Below, piece after piece: positions 14,746 to 21,794 of a stretch of DNA of 22,047 nt; the stretch's first letter is position 1, and each line of letters opens with the position of its first letter. Source of the DNA: Gemmatimonadaceae bacterium (GTDB lineage: Bacteria > Gemmatimonadota > Gemmatimonadetes > Gemmatimonadales > Gemmatimonadaceae). The stretch covers positions 1-22,047 of the forward strand of contig JANYKY010000111.1 of NCBI GenBank assembly GCA_025357975.1, given 5' to 3'. The notes beneath the pieces are model-generated. The model saw only the letters and a list, made by a program, of their open reading frames with translations, had not been told where the DNA came from and did not search any database. The translations under genes and the position numbers were made by a program.

Positions 14746-17541
14746 GTGCCCTCCAAAGTCTCCAGCAATGCAACGACAAACCTTGCCGAATACCGGCGGA
14801 AGCGCGATTTCACACGGACCGCTGAGCCGTCCGGAGACAAGGCCGTCGCGAAAGCCAGCAAGCTTCGCTTTGTAATCCAGAAGCACGCGGCTTCCCACCT
14901 TCACTACGATCTCCGACTCGAGCTCGATGGAGTAATGAAAAGCTGGGCCGTACCAAAGGGCCCGAGCGTCGATCCATCTGTAAAGCGGCTGGCGATGCAG
15001 GTCGAAGATCACCCGATCGAGTACAACACGTTCGAAGGAACAATTCCCAGGGGTGAGTACGGCGGTGGCACGGTCATGCTGTGGGATAACGGTACTTACA
15101 CGGCAGACGGAGTCGATCCCGACGAAGCTGAGGAAAAGCTCCGCGCCGCATATGCGAAGGGAGATCTCAAGATCACGTTCTTCGGCGAGAGGATGCAGGG
15201 TTCATGGGCACTCGTGCGGATGAAGACGCGAGACGAGAGCTCATCGTCCAAACCTCAGTGGCTTTTCATCAAGCACAGGGATGACTTCGCTTCTGCCGAC
15301 GACCTGACCGCTGACAACATGACTTCTGTCACGACCGGGCGCACCATGGACGAGATCGCCAGCAGCAAGAGCAAAGTCTGGCACAGCAACCGTGCTGATG
15401 CGAAGAAGGTGAGAGTAAAATCTCAGGCGAAGACGTCGGTCGCGAAGGCGGAGACACGATCGGCTACACTCAAGGCGCTGACGAGCTCGCTCGAGCCAAT
15501 GTACGCGACTCTCGGATCCGAAATTCCTGGCGAAGGGTGGACGTTCGAGCCCAAATACGACGGGATTCGCGTACTCGCGTTCGTCACCGACGATGATGCG
15601 GTTCTCGTCACACGGAACGGAAAGGACAAGTCGGCTCAGTTCCCCGAAATCGTCGAAGCGTTGCGCGAGATCGCGGCGAAAAAGAAAAAGGATTTCGTCG
15701 TTGACGGAGAGATCGTCGCGCTTCTCGATGGTGAACCGGGACGATTTCAGGAGCTGCAAAGCAGGATGCATGTCAAAGAATCGCATTTGATCGAGCGGCA
15801 CCGAACCTCCACGCCGGCCGCCTTCATTGTCTTCGACATCCTTCTCTCGGCCCGCGAAGTACTCCTCGGCGAACCATGGTCAGAGCGACGAAAGGTCCTG
15901 CTGAAGGAGCTCAGCAAGAACGTATCAGGCGTGATTCGTATCACCGAGTCGATTGAGGGCGATGGGGCGAAGATGCTCGATCTTGCGCGCAAGGAAGGGT
16001 GGGAGGGCATCATCGCGAAGAGAGTTGATGCGCGCTACGAGCCGGGTACGCGCTCACGCTCCTGGCTCAAGCTCAAAATCGAATTCAGGCAGGAATTCGT
16101 CGTCGGTGGGTTCACGGAGCCTCGAAATTCTCGCCGGCACATCGGCGCACTTTTGCTCGGATATTTCGATCAGGGCCGTTTCATCTACGTCGGTCATACG
16201 GGCGGCGGCTTCACGAGTGAAGGCCTCGTGGAAATGTCGCGCCGGCTCAAGCCTCTCGAGCGAAAGACATCACCGTTTGAAGAAACGCCGAAGACCAATG
16301 AGGCAGCGCATTGGGTTACTCCAGAGGTCGTCGTCGAAGTGAAGTTCAGCGAGTGGACTGCGGGCGGGCATCTGCGTCAGCCAATTTACCTCGGGACGCG
16401 CGACGATAAGGAAGCGACGGAAGTCGGACGAGAGGGCTCGAGCATGCAAAAGAAAGGTGAGAAGAAGACGGCGCCAAAAGTCGCTCCACGCGCAGCCCCG
16501 GTTTCGACCTCGAAAGCGCGACGCCGGGTTTTTGCCAAGCGCACGGTCGATGAGGCGGAGAGTGAGGAACCGAAGCCGAGCAGGAGAAAGCAGAAGGCTG
16601 TTCCCGAGTCGGACATTGTTGCGCAGTTGAATGGAATCGAAACCGGCTCTGGTAGCGGTCGATTAAGGGTTGGCGCTGAAAACGAAATCGACGTAACCAA
16701 CCTCGGCAAAGTTTTCTTCCCGAAGAAAAAACTCACGAAAGGCGATTTGATGCGCTACTACGCGACAGTTGCTCCCTTCGTGTTACCGGTGATGACTGAT
16801 CGTCCTCTCGTGCTGAAACGATTTCCAAATGGTGTGACAGCGCCTGCATTTTTTCAGCAGAATGCAGGAGAGCCGCCGGCGGCCATTCGTACCGAGACAA
16901 TACACACACAGGGTGGGTCGACGAACATTCGCATCATCGGCGGGGATCTCACCACTCTTCTGTACACAGTTCAGCTCGGGAGTATTTCAGTCGATCCGTG
17001 GCATTCGCGACTTCACTCGCTCGATCACGCTGATTACAGCATCATCGATCTCGATCCTGGTCCACGCGCTCCGTTCAGCAGAGTGCGCGACGTAGCGCGA
17101 TGGGCGCTCGAGGTAATGGATAGTCTCGGCCTGCACGGTGCATTGAAGACGTCGGGATCCACGGGTCTTCATATCTACATGCCGCTCCCCGCTGACACTC
17201 CAAATGAAGCTGCGACACTTGTTGCACAGATTATCGCGACGCGTGTGAGCCAGGAGCATCCGAAGGAAGCGACGATCGAGCGTTCCGTTAAGGCACGTGG
17301 TGGTGCGACAGTGTATGTGGACTACCTGCAGAACATCATCGGAAAGACTGTCGCCGCCGCGTATTCTGCGCGGGCAAATCCAGATGCAATGGTTTCAACG
17401 CCGCTTGACTGGACGGAGTTGGGCGACGACCTCGATCCACGCGAGTTCACGATCGAGACTGCGCCGGCGAGATTCGCGGAAAAGGGCGACATATGGGCGC
17501 AGCAGCTGAAGAAAAAGAACTCGTTGCGCGCGCTCATCTAG
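14746..17541 (+). CDS. ligD: Multifunctional ATP-dependent DNA ligase D (PE-LIG-POL)
   Basis: The 931-aa protein has three domains. The 3'-phosphoesterase (about 13-190) shows QKHAASHLHYDLRLEL and EDHPIEYNTFEG. H47, H53, D55, H89 and Y93 keep the spacing of the known P. aeruginosa PE metal/catalytic residues. The ligase (about 245-545) has nucleophile Lys270 in EPKYDGIR, FIVFDILL, EGIIAKR and SWLKLK. The primase-like polymerase (about 645-931) has DVTNLGKVFFP, FFQQNAG and metal-binding D768/D770 in IIDLDPG. A basic linker of about 80 residues lies before the polymerase. LigD trims, fills and seals broken ends held by Ku. The order matches Pseudomonas, not mycobacteria (POL-PE-LIG). The start is GTG with only a weak ribosome site, so coupling to ku is likely. 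Confidence 0.97.
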   Translation: MPSKVSSNATTNLAEYRRKRDFTRTAEPSGDKAVAKASKLRFVIQKHAASHLHYDLRLELDGVMKSWAVPKGPSVDPSVKRLAMQVEDHPIEYNTFEGTIPRGEYGGGTVMLWDNGTYTADGVDPDEAEEKLRAAYAKGDLKITFFGERMQGSWALVRMKTRDESSSSKPQWLFIKHRDDFASADDLTADNMTSVTTGRTMDEIASSKSKVWHSNRADAKKVRVKSQAKTSVAKAETRSATLKALTSSLEPMYATLGSEIPGEGWTFEPKYDGIRVLAFVTDDDAVLVTRNGKDKSAQFPEIVEALREIAAKKKKDFVVDGEIVALLDGEPGRFQELQSRMHVKESHLIERHRTSTPAAFIVFDILLSAREVLLGEPWSERRKVLLKELSKNVSGVIRITESIEGDGAKMLDLARKEGWEGIIAKRVDARYEPGTRSRSWLKLKIEFRQEFVVGGFTEPRNSRRHIGALLLGYFDQGRFIYVGHTGGGFTSEGLVEMSRRLKPLERKTSPFEETPKTNEAAHWVTPEVVVEVKFSEWTAGGHLRQPIYLGTRDDKEATEVGREGSSMQKKGEKKTAPKVAPRAAPVSTSKARRRVFAKRTVDEAESEEPKPSRRKQKAVPESDIVAQLNGIETGSGSGRLRVGAENEIDVTNLGKVFFPKKKLTKGDLMRYYATVAPFVLPVMTDRPLVLKRFPNGVTAPAFFQQNAGEPPAAIRTETIHTQGGSTNIRIIGGDLTTLLYTVQLGSISVDPWHSRLHSLDHADYSIIDLDPGPRAPFSRVRDVARWALEVMDSLGLHGALKTSGSTGLHIYMPLPADTPNEAATLVAQIIATRVSQEHPKEATIERSVKARGGATVYVDYLQNIIGKTVAAAYSARANPDAMVSTPLDWTELGDDLDPREFTIETAPARFAEKGDIWAQQLKKKNSLRALI

Positions 17542-17554
17542 GAGCGCGGAGAAA

Positions 17555-17860
17555 CTAGCGCGAGCCGACTTTCCTGAGCGGAAGGTCGAGTTGGGCAGTT
17601 TGCTTTTCGGGCTCGGGGCGAGCAGAGCTGTCGTAGGTGGGATCGTTCGATTCGTCCACCATGTGCGTGAGCTTGTAGTACAGGTGCAGCGCGTTGACGG
17701 GGGCCATGAAGCTGCGCCGTCCCGCTCGCGAAATAGCCACAGCTTCTTCCCGGACCCGGCGGGGAAGATCCTGCGCCATCGGATGGGCGAGCAGGCGTCG
17801 TATCTCTACGGTGTTTCTCGCCAAAAGTGCAGCGCAGAGGCTGTCCAGGTATGCGAGCAT
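17555..17860 (-). CDS. Conserved-looking small helical protein, function unknown
   Basis: This 101-aa product starts MLAYLDSLCAALLARNTVEIRRLL and continues LPRRVREEAVAISRAG. The first two thirds look like two or three amphipathic helices; the last 35 residues are polar and probably disordered (SSARPEPEKQ). No known domain is recognised. A real gene is supported by GAGAGAG directly before the ATG, a -10-like TATAAA 20-25 nt upstream of the ATG, a palindrome shared with the neighbouring regulator's promoter, and protein-like composition. It converges with ligD, leaving 13 nt between stops. Placement behind the NUDIX regulator suggests it is a target of that regulator. Confidence 0.62.
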   Translation of the reverse strand: MLAYLDSLCAALLARNTVEIRRLLAHPMAQDLPRRVREEAVAISRAGRRSFMAPVNALHLYYKLTHMVDESNDPTYDSSARPEPEKQTAQLDLPLRKVGSR

Positions 17861-17880
17861 TCTCTCTCGTGGCTAGTCGA

Positions 17881-17886
17881 TTTATA
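17881..17886 (-). promoter_or_regulatory. -10 box of the 101-aa gene
   Basis: On the minus strand TATAAA lies 20 nt before the ATG at 17860, so a start about 7 nt downstream leaves a leader of roughly 14 nt holding GAGAGAG. At 17-bp spacing the -35 position reads TTAGTT, a poor match that is part of the operator. Confidence 0.45.
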
Positions 17887-17888
17887 CC

Positions 17889-17909
17889 TTAGGTACACAT
17901 TGCAACTAA
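17889..17909. promoter_or_regulatory. Operator A, 21-bp imperfect palindrome
   Basis: The plus strand reads TTAGGTAC-N5-GCAACTAA; six of eight arm positions pair. It matches operator B (18662-18682) at 15 of 21 positions with the same arm and spacer lengths. It covers the space from the -35 region to 2 bp before the -10 box of the 101-aa gene, where a bound repressor would block RNA polymerase. Confidence 0.6.
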
Positions 17910-17979
17910 TACGCTAGAAATGCAATATGTGCCAGTATCCTTTGGTCTCCCATACAATCCTTTTACGTAACAAAGTCCG

Positions 17980-18651
17980 TTACGACATAAAGTCGAGTCT
18001 GATACCCCGCTGGGCGGGTCTGCGTTTCCGCGGCGCGTATCGATAGAGTTGGGCAGGGCGTCCGCGGCCCTCGCTTCTCCATTCATCGGTTGGCTCGACC
18101 AGCCATGCGCCGTGGAGTGCTCTTCTGAAACTGGCTTTGTGCAACCGTCTTGCCAGGAGGAATTCGTACATCTGCTGGAGCTCTGTGAGCGTAAACATTT
18201 GCGGCAGGAGCCGGAACGCGACTGGCGACTGATCCATTCGGGTCCTGACCATCGAAATTGCCGAATCGAGGAGTTGTCGCTGCCTCGGAGCGAGCTGAGG
18301 GATATCGGCGATGGGGAACCAGGCATAGACCCCACCGACAGGCGATGGCGTCCCCATCGGGACGAGCCCCACAAAACCAACCGAAATTTCGGTGTCCGAA
18401 GGATGGCGCTTACCATCGCCGAACGCACCGATCTGCTCACGCCAGACTGCGTCTTCGCCCAGCACGCTTTTGGTGATTCGCCCCGCCGCAGCATCGAGGG
18501 CTTCGCCGGTTCGCGGGCCCTCCCACGGCAACGTCCATTTGTCTCGGCCTTCGGGCACCCGGCACAACAGGACTGCCAGCTGCCCGCGGACGGGAGTCAG
18601 CAGAACGACGTCGATCGTGTATGGCGGCTTGCGCGTGCGTCGTTCGGGCAT
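17980..18651 (-). CDS. NrtR-like NUDIX/winged-helix transcriptional regulator
   Basis: The 223-aa product has an N-terminal NUDIX fold (YTIDVVLLTPVRGQLAVLLCRVPEG, WTLPWEGP) and a C-terminal winged helix. The latter has FRLLPQMFTLTELQQMYEFLLARRLHKASFRR-type residues at 146-177 and RGRPAQLYRY, the hallmark of the NrtR group. In the NUDIX box the glutamates of REUXEEXG are replaced by I59, S62 and V63, so hydrolysis is not expected and the domain should act as a sensor. NrtR proteins bind ADP-ribose and control NAD genes; relatives sense sugars. The ligand here is unknown. ATG 18651 is chosen because an upstream in-frame TTG (18672) lies inside the promoter/operator. It has a consensus -35 box and is probably autoregulated. 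Confidence 0.85.
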   Translation of the reverse strand: MPERRTRKPPYTIDVVLLTPVRGQLAVLLCRVPEGRDKWTLPWEGPRTGEALDAAAGRITKSVLGEDAVWREQIGAFGDGKRHPSDTEISVGFVGLVPMGTPSPVGGVYAWFPIADIPQLAPRQRQLLDSAISMVRTRMDQSPVAFRLLPQMFTLTELQQMYEFLLARRLHKASFRRALHGAWLVEPTDEWRSEGRGRPAQLYRYAPRKRRPAQRGIRLDFMS

Positions 18652-18659
18652 GTAAGCCG

Positions 18660-18688
18660 AATTAGTCACCAATCGTAACTAATGTCAA
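18660..18688 (-). promoter_or_regulatory. Proximal promoter of the NUDIX regulator
   Basis: On the minus strand a perfect TTGACA (18688-18683) is followed after 17 bp by CTAATT (18665-18660). Only 8 nt separate the -10 box from the ATG, so the transcript would start at or within a few bases of the start codon (leaderless or nearly so). Confidence 0.6.
18662..18682. promoter_or_regulatory. Operator B, 21-bp palindrome between -35 and -10
   Basis: The plus strand reads TTAGTCAC-N5-GTAACTAA; seven of eight arm positions pair. It fills the 17-bp spacer and part of the -10 box of the regulator's own promoter, the classic position for autorepression. It shares arm length, spacer and TTAG/CTAA ends with operator A. 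Confidence 0.7.
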
Positions 18689-18714
18689 GACTGGTATTTT
18701 GTTTTGGTAGCAAG

Positions 18715-18731
18715 TCGCTAATTAGTAGCGA
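18715..18731. promoter_or_regulatory. Perfect palindrome TCGCTA-N5-TAGCGA
   Basis: Six-base arms are perfectly complementary around ATTAG. It lies 13 bp downstream of the distal -10 box on the minus strand, so it would fall at the start of a transcript from that promoter. It may be an operator for another factor or an RNA hairpin. It has no T tract, so a terminator is unlikely. Confidence 0.4.
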
Positions 18732-18743
18732 TCGGCGGGATGG

Positions 18744-18774
18744 ATTATATACGCGCTTCCAGAGCGCGCGTCAA
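18744..18774 (-). promoter_or_regulatory. Possible distal promoter upstream of the NUDIX regulator
   Basis: On the minus strand TTGACG (18774-18769) is followed after 17 bp by TATATA (18751-18746); TATAAT at 18749-18744 with 19 bp is an alternative register. The spacer contains the self-complementary CGCGCT/AGCGCG just past the GH3 stop, which could also end GH3 transcription. It would give the regulator a second start with a leader of about 85 nt. Confidence 0.45.
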
Positions 18775-18786
18775 CCGCGAAGATAA

Positions 18787-20589
18787 TTATCTGGAGACAG
18801 CCGGACGCATGATTCCCGAGCCGCGTGTGATCGTCCGCCCGTTGACGGGAATCGAAATAGGAAGTTTGCCGGCCATCGGAATGCGCCCCAGAATGGCTCT
18901 GGCAGCAGCCAGCTGCGATGGCGGAAACCCGCCCCACGCCACGACATACGACGGTACCCACGGAATCTGCCTGAGCAGATAAGGGTCGCTGAAAGAGACG
19001 ACGACCGGACGTTTACCGCTGGTCGTCAGGCGCTGAAAAAATCCGGAAAATACCTGCGAAGTTTTCGTCGACGCTGTCGCATCGATTGTCTGCGTTGCGT
19101 ACACTCCGACAACCGTGACATCCGCAGAATCGGCCAACCGCTCCAAACGGGCATAATCCGGAGCGGGATCATCAGTCGAGATAAATTCTGTATGCAGGGA
19201 CGACAACGCTGTGCGCATCTCCGCATTGAATGCAGCACCGGCCGAGAGATCCGCTCGGCGTGCAATTGTTATAGAGAGAACTCGCGGTTTTTTCGAAACC
19301 CTCAAGGGAATTTCGTCGAGCGAATCCTTCACCAGGGTGATTGACTTTTCAGCGATCTCACGAGCTACCGCCAAATGACTGCTGTCACCAACTGTCGATC
19401 GCAGCGCATCGAGGCTAACGAGTTTTTTGTGCGGGAGATCGAGATTTCTCTTGAGTTGCAGCACGCGTCGCACGGACCCGTCCAGCCTCGCTTCTGTGTA
19501 ACGGCCTTCCTTGATCCCGGCGACGACCGCATCGATGGTATGGCTGACATCAACTGGCTGAATCAATACGTCGATTCCGGCGGCCACTGCACGCTTTACC
19601 GCTTCATCGGCGCCAAACTGCTTCAGCACTCCCGCCATATCCATCGCATCGGAGATGATCATCCCGCTGAAATGCAGGTCGGTTCGAAGCAGATCGGTCA
19701 TCACCTTGTGCGAGAGTGTGCCCGGAACACCAGAAGAATCGAGCGCGGGCATGTCACCATGAAAAGACATAATCCCCGAAACATCACTTCCAATAGCGGC
19801 CCGAAATGGTACCAACTCGACACTATCGAGCCTGCTTCTGCTCACCGTTACGACAGGGATATCGAGGTGCGAGTTCGTATCGGTATCGCCATGTCCGGGA
19901 AAATGCTTGCCAGTCGCGAGCATTCCGTTCGCCTGCACACCCCTGATAAAAGCCGACCCAAGCCGCGCAACCATCGCTGGATCTTCGCCGTACGAACGCG
20001 TGTTGATCACGGGATTCGCCGGATTGTTATTCACGTCGAGAACCGGAGCAAACGCTATGTGGATCCCCAGCGCCCGTCCCTCCAAAGCCGTTATCCGGCC
20101 CATCTGGAAAGCGAGCGCCGTGTCACCGGTAGCCCCAAGAGCCATCTGCGGCGGAAAAATCGTCGAACTGCCCAGATCGATGCCATTCGGGATGAAATAT
20201 CCGCCTCGAACCCGGTATCCTGCGCCCGCCTCGAGGTCCGCCCCAACTAGCAGGGGAACAGTGCTCATCGCCTGCATTGCGTTCAGTTTGGCCGCTATCT
20301 CGATCGGGGACCCGACCGACATCAGAAATCCGCCAACCTTCTCAACCTTGATATAGGCGCTTAACCTTCGCCATTGCGGAGAATCGCCAGGCGTGTAATC
20401 GCCGTACAGGTTGGGCCAGACAATCTGGGCAGCTTTCTCACGAAGAGTCAACGTTGCCATCACCGAATCAACCCACCTGTCGCGCACCGGAACCGGCACC
20501 GACTCGGCCTTTCTTGCAGTAGCCGACGAGCAGGCACCCAAGGCGAGTGCGACTCCTGCCGCAAATACAGAGAGTCTGGGATAGCTCAA
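18787..20589 (-). CDS. GH3 family NagZ-like beta-N-acetylglucosaminidase lipoprotein
   Basis: This 600-aa protein has a lipoprotein signal (lipobox ALGAC, Cys20). The GH3 TIM-barrel domain carries GADLEAGAGYR, FAPVLDVNNNP, NTRSYGEDP and the NagZ signature KHFPGHGDTDTNSH (228-241). The nucleophile Asp314 is in IISDAMDM. A second alpha/beta domain (about 400-590) follows, as in two-domain Gram-positive-type NagZ. These enzymes remove GlcNAc from muropeptides; a lipoprotein form would act outside the cytoplasm. The acid/base dyad is usually Asp-x-His; here it reads N239-S-H241. The start is TTG, overlapping the YggX-like stop by 4 nt (TTGA), with AAGGGA upstream. It is the last gene of the desaturase operon. 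Confidence 0.9.
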   Translation of the reverse strand: MSYPRLSVFAAGVALALGACSSATARKAESVPVPVRDRWVDSVMATLTLREKAAQIVWPNLYGDYTPGDSPQWRRLSAYIKVEKVGGFLMSVGSPIEIAAKLNAMQAMSTVPLLVGADLEAGAGYRVRGGYFIPNGIDLGSSTIFPPQMALGATGDTALAFQMGRITALEGRALGIHIAFAPVLDVNNNPANPVINTRSYGEDPAMVARLGSAFIRGVQANGMLATGKHFPGHGDTDTNSHLDIPVVTVSRSRLDSVELVPFRAAIGSDVSGIMSFHGDMPALDSSGVPGTLSHKVMTDLLRTDLHFSGMIISDAMDMAGVLKQFGADEAVKRAVAAGIDVLIQPVDVSHTIDAVVAGIKEGRYTEARLDGSVRRVLQLKRNLDLPHKKLVSLDALRSTVGDSSHLAVAREIAEKSITLVKDSLDEIPLRVSKKPRVLSITIARRADLSAGAAFNAEMRTALSSLHTEFISTDDPAPDYARLERLADSADVTVVGVYATQTIDATASTKTSQVFSGFFQRLTTSGKRPVVVSFSDPYLLRQIPWVPSYVVAWGGFPPSQLAAARAILGRIPMAGKLPISIPVNGRTITRGSGIMRPAVSR

Positions 20590-20864
20590 TGCGAAATCGT
20601 CCCTTGCCTGGTTATATCGATGTCCGACTCGGACCCCGTCTTGAACAGAAAAGCGGACATATTGCGCATCAGAAACGACCGGGCCTGGGGATCCATCACG
20701 TCGAGACCATAGTGGTTGATCAGCATTGTCTGCTGCTTGCCCCAGTCAGCCCAGCATTGCCGACATATCTCATGGACCACCCGCGCACCTATTGGGCCGG
20801 GAAACGGTTGCCGCTCGAAGCCTTCCCGGGTCTGCCCACATCGAGCGCAGGTTACATCCGCCAC
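20586..20864 (-). CDS. YggX-like Fe(2+)-trafficking / oxidative damage protection protein
   Basis: This 92-aa protein has the YggX layout. A cysteine-bearing N-terminus is followed by REGFERQPFPGPIGARV (family: EAEGL-x-PYPG-x-LG), then CWADWGKQQTMLINHYGLDVMDPQARSFL and AFLF. YggX is linked to iron handling and protection of Fe-S enzymes from oxidants in the cytoplasm. Unusually it has two CxxC pairs (C6/C9 and C34/C37), which could form a metal site; the canonical protein has one key Cys near residue 7. The start is GTG, one nt after the desaturase stop, so translation is coupled to it. Its stop overlaps the TTG of the GH3 gene by 4 nt. Confidence 0.85.
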   Translation of the reverse strand: MADVTCARCGQTREGFERQPFPGPIGARVVHEICRQCWADWGKQQTMLINHYGLDVMDPQARSFLMRNMSAFLFKTGSESDIDITRQGTISH

Positions 20865-20865
20865 C

Positions 20866-21615
20866 CTATGACCTCGCGTACTCTATCTTCGCGAGACCGA
20901 AGAACGAGAGAAGCCTGAGGTACATCCACCCGATGTCGAACTCGTACCACTTCGCCTTGAATTTCGCAGAATGTGGATCGGCGTGATGGTTGTTGTGAAG
21001 CTCTTCGCCGCCAAGCCAGATGGCGATAGGCGTGATGTTACGGCTTTCGTCCTTCACGCTGAAGTTGCGGTACCCCACCGCATGACCAACCCCGTTGATG
21101 ATTCCAGCAGCCCAGAATGGAATCCAGATCATCTGCGCGCCCCAGACGAGCGGCCCAACAAAGAATCCAAAGAGATAGATATCCACGCCAAGCATGAGGA
21201 ATATGCCGAGTGTGTTGCGACGGGCGAGGATGTGGCGTTCGAGCCAGTCATTGGGAGTACCCTTGCCGTATTTCTCGAGAACCCCCGGTTGTCTCACGGC
21301 CTTTCTATAGTAGAACGCACCTTTCAGCACTATCTCGCGCAGCCCTTCCATCAGCGGGCTATGCGGATCCCCTTCCCTGTCAGCGAATGCGTGATGTTTC
21401 CTGTGGCATGCAACCCATTCCTTCGTGACGATTGCCGTCGAGAGCCAAAGCCACAGCCTCATTGGCAGCTCAGCCAGAAAATGAAGCCGAACGCTGCGAT
21501 GCGTTTGCGCGCGGTGCAGGAAGAGCGTTACACAGACATTCGTTATATGACCGGCAATTACGATGAAGAGAACTGGCTTCCACCACTCAGACGCCCAGCT
21601 TCCGAAATCGGGCAT
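20866..21615 (-). CDS. Membrane fatty acid desaturase (acyl-CoA/acyl-lipid type)
   Basis: This 249-aa protein has the three histidine boxes of the di-iron desaturases: HRAQTH (34-39), HRKHH (71-75) followed by GDPHSP, and HNNHH (207-211) preceded by NGVGHAVGYRNF. Four or so hydrophobic helices surround them (FIVIAGHITNVCVTLFL, and FLMLGVDIYLFGFFVGPLVWGA as a paired segment). Enzymes of this stearoyl-CoA/DesC type insert a double bond, commonly at Delta9, and so set membrane fluidity, using O2 and an electron donor not encoded nearby. It is short for the family but complete in its boxes. GGAG lies 8 nt before the ATG. It leads the operon with the YggX-like and GH3 genes. Confidence 0.93.
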   Translation of the reverse strand: MPDFGSWASEWWKPVLFIVIAGHITNVCVTLFLHRAQTHRSVRLHFLAELPMRLWLWLSTAIVTKEWVACHRKHHAFADREGDPHSPLMEGLREIVLKGAFYYRKAVRQPGVLEKYGKGTPNDWLERHILARRNTLGIFLMLGVDIYLFGFFVGPLVWGAQMIWIPFWAAGIINGVGHAVGYRNFSVKDESRNITPIAIWLGGEELHNNHHADPHSAKFKAKWYEFDIGWMYLRLLSFFGLAKIEYARS

Positions 21616-21674
21616 TAAAACAGCTCCATTTTTGTGCGACGGCGATTTGACACGTACAGTGAAGGATCGTTCGC

Positions 21675-21703
21675 AATCTATTCGTCTGGCGGGGTCGTGC
21701 CAA
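21675..21703 (-). promoter_or_regulatory. Promoter of the desaturase-yggX-GH3 operon
   Basis: On the minus strand TTGGCA (21703-21698) is followed after exactly 17 bp by TAGATT (21680-21675). A start near 21668 gives a leader of about 53 nt that includes GGAG before the ATG. No palindromic operator was seen beside it. The rest of 21616-21794 holds nothing recognisable. Confidence 0.5.
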
Positions 21704-21794
21704 CCAAACTCACAGCGTAGCCAAATCTACTGTACGCTCATAACCGGGAGGCGGACTTGCGTGGACGCCTTTGGTTCCCTAGCGTGTCGCACAC

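Noticed and set aside
17966..17984. Hairpin CGTAAC-N7-GTTACG at the regulator's stop codon as a terminator
   Set aside because: The stem is short and AT-rich and no T run follows on either strand.
18651..18672. Upstream TTG start of the NUDIX regulator
   Set aside because: It lies within the operator and the -10 box of the gene's own promoter; ATG 18651 fits better.
19375..20250. 291-codon plus-strand frame inside the GH3 gene
   Set aside because: Antisense to a well-supported GH3 enzyme; composition is His/Arg-rich and not protein-like.
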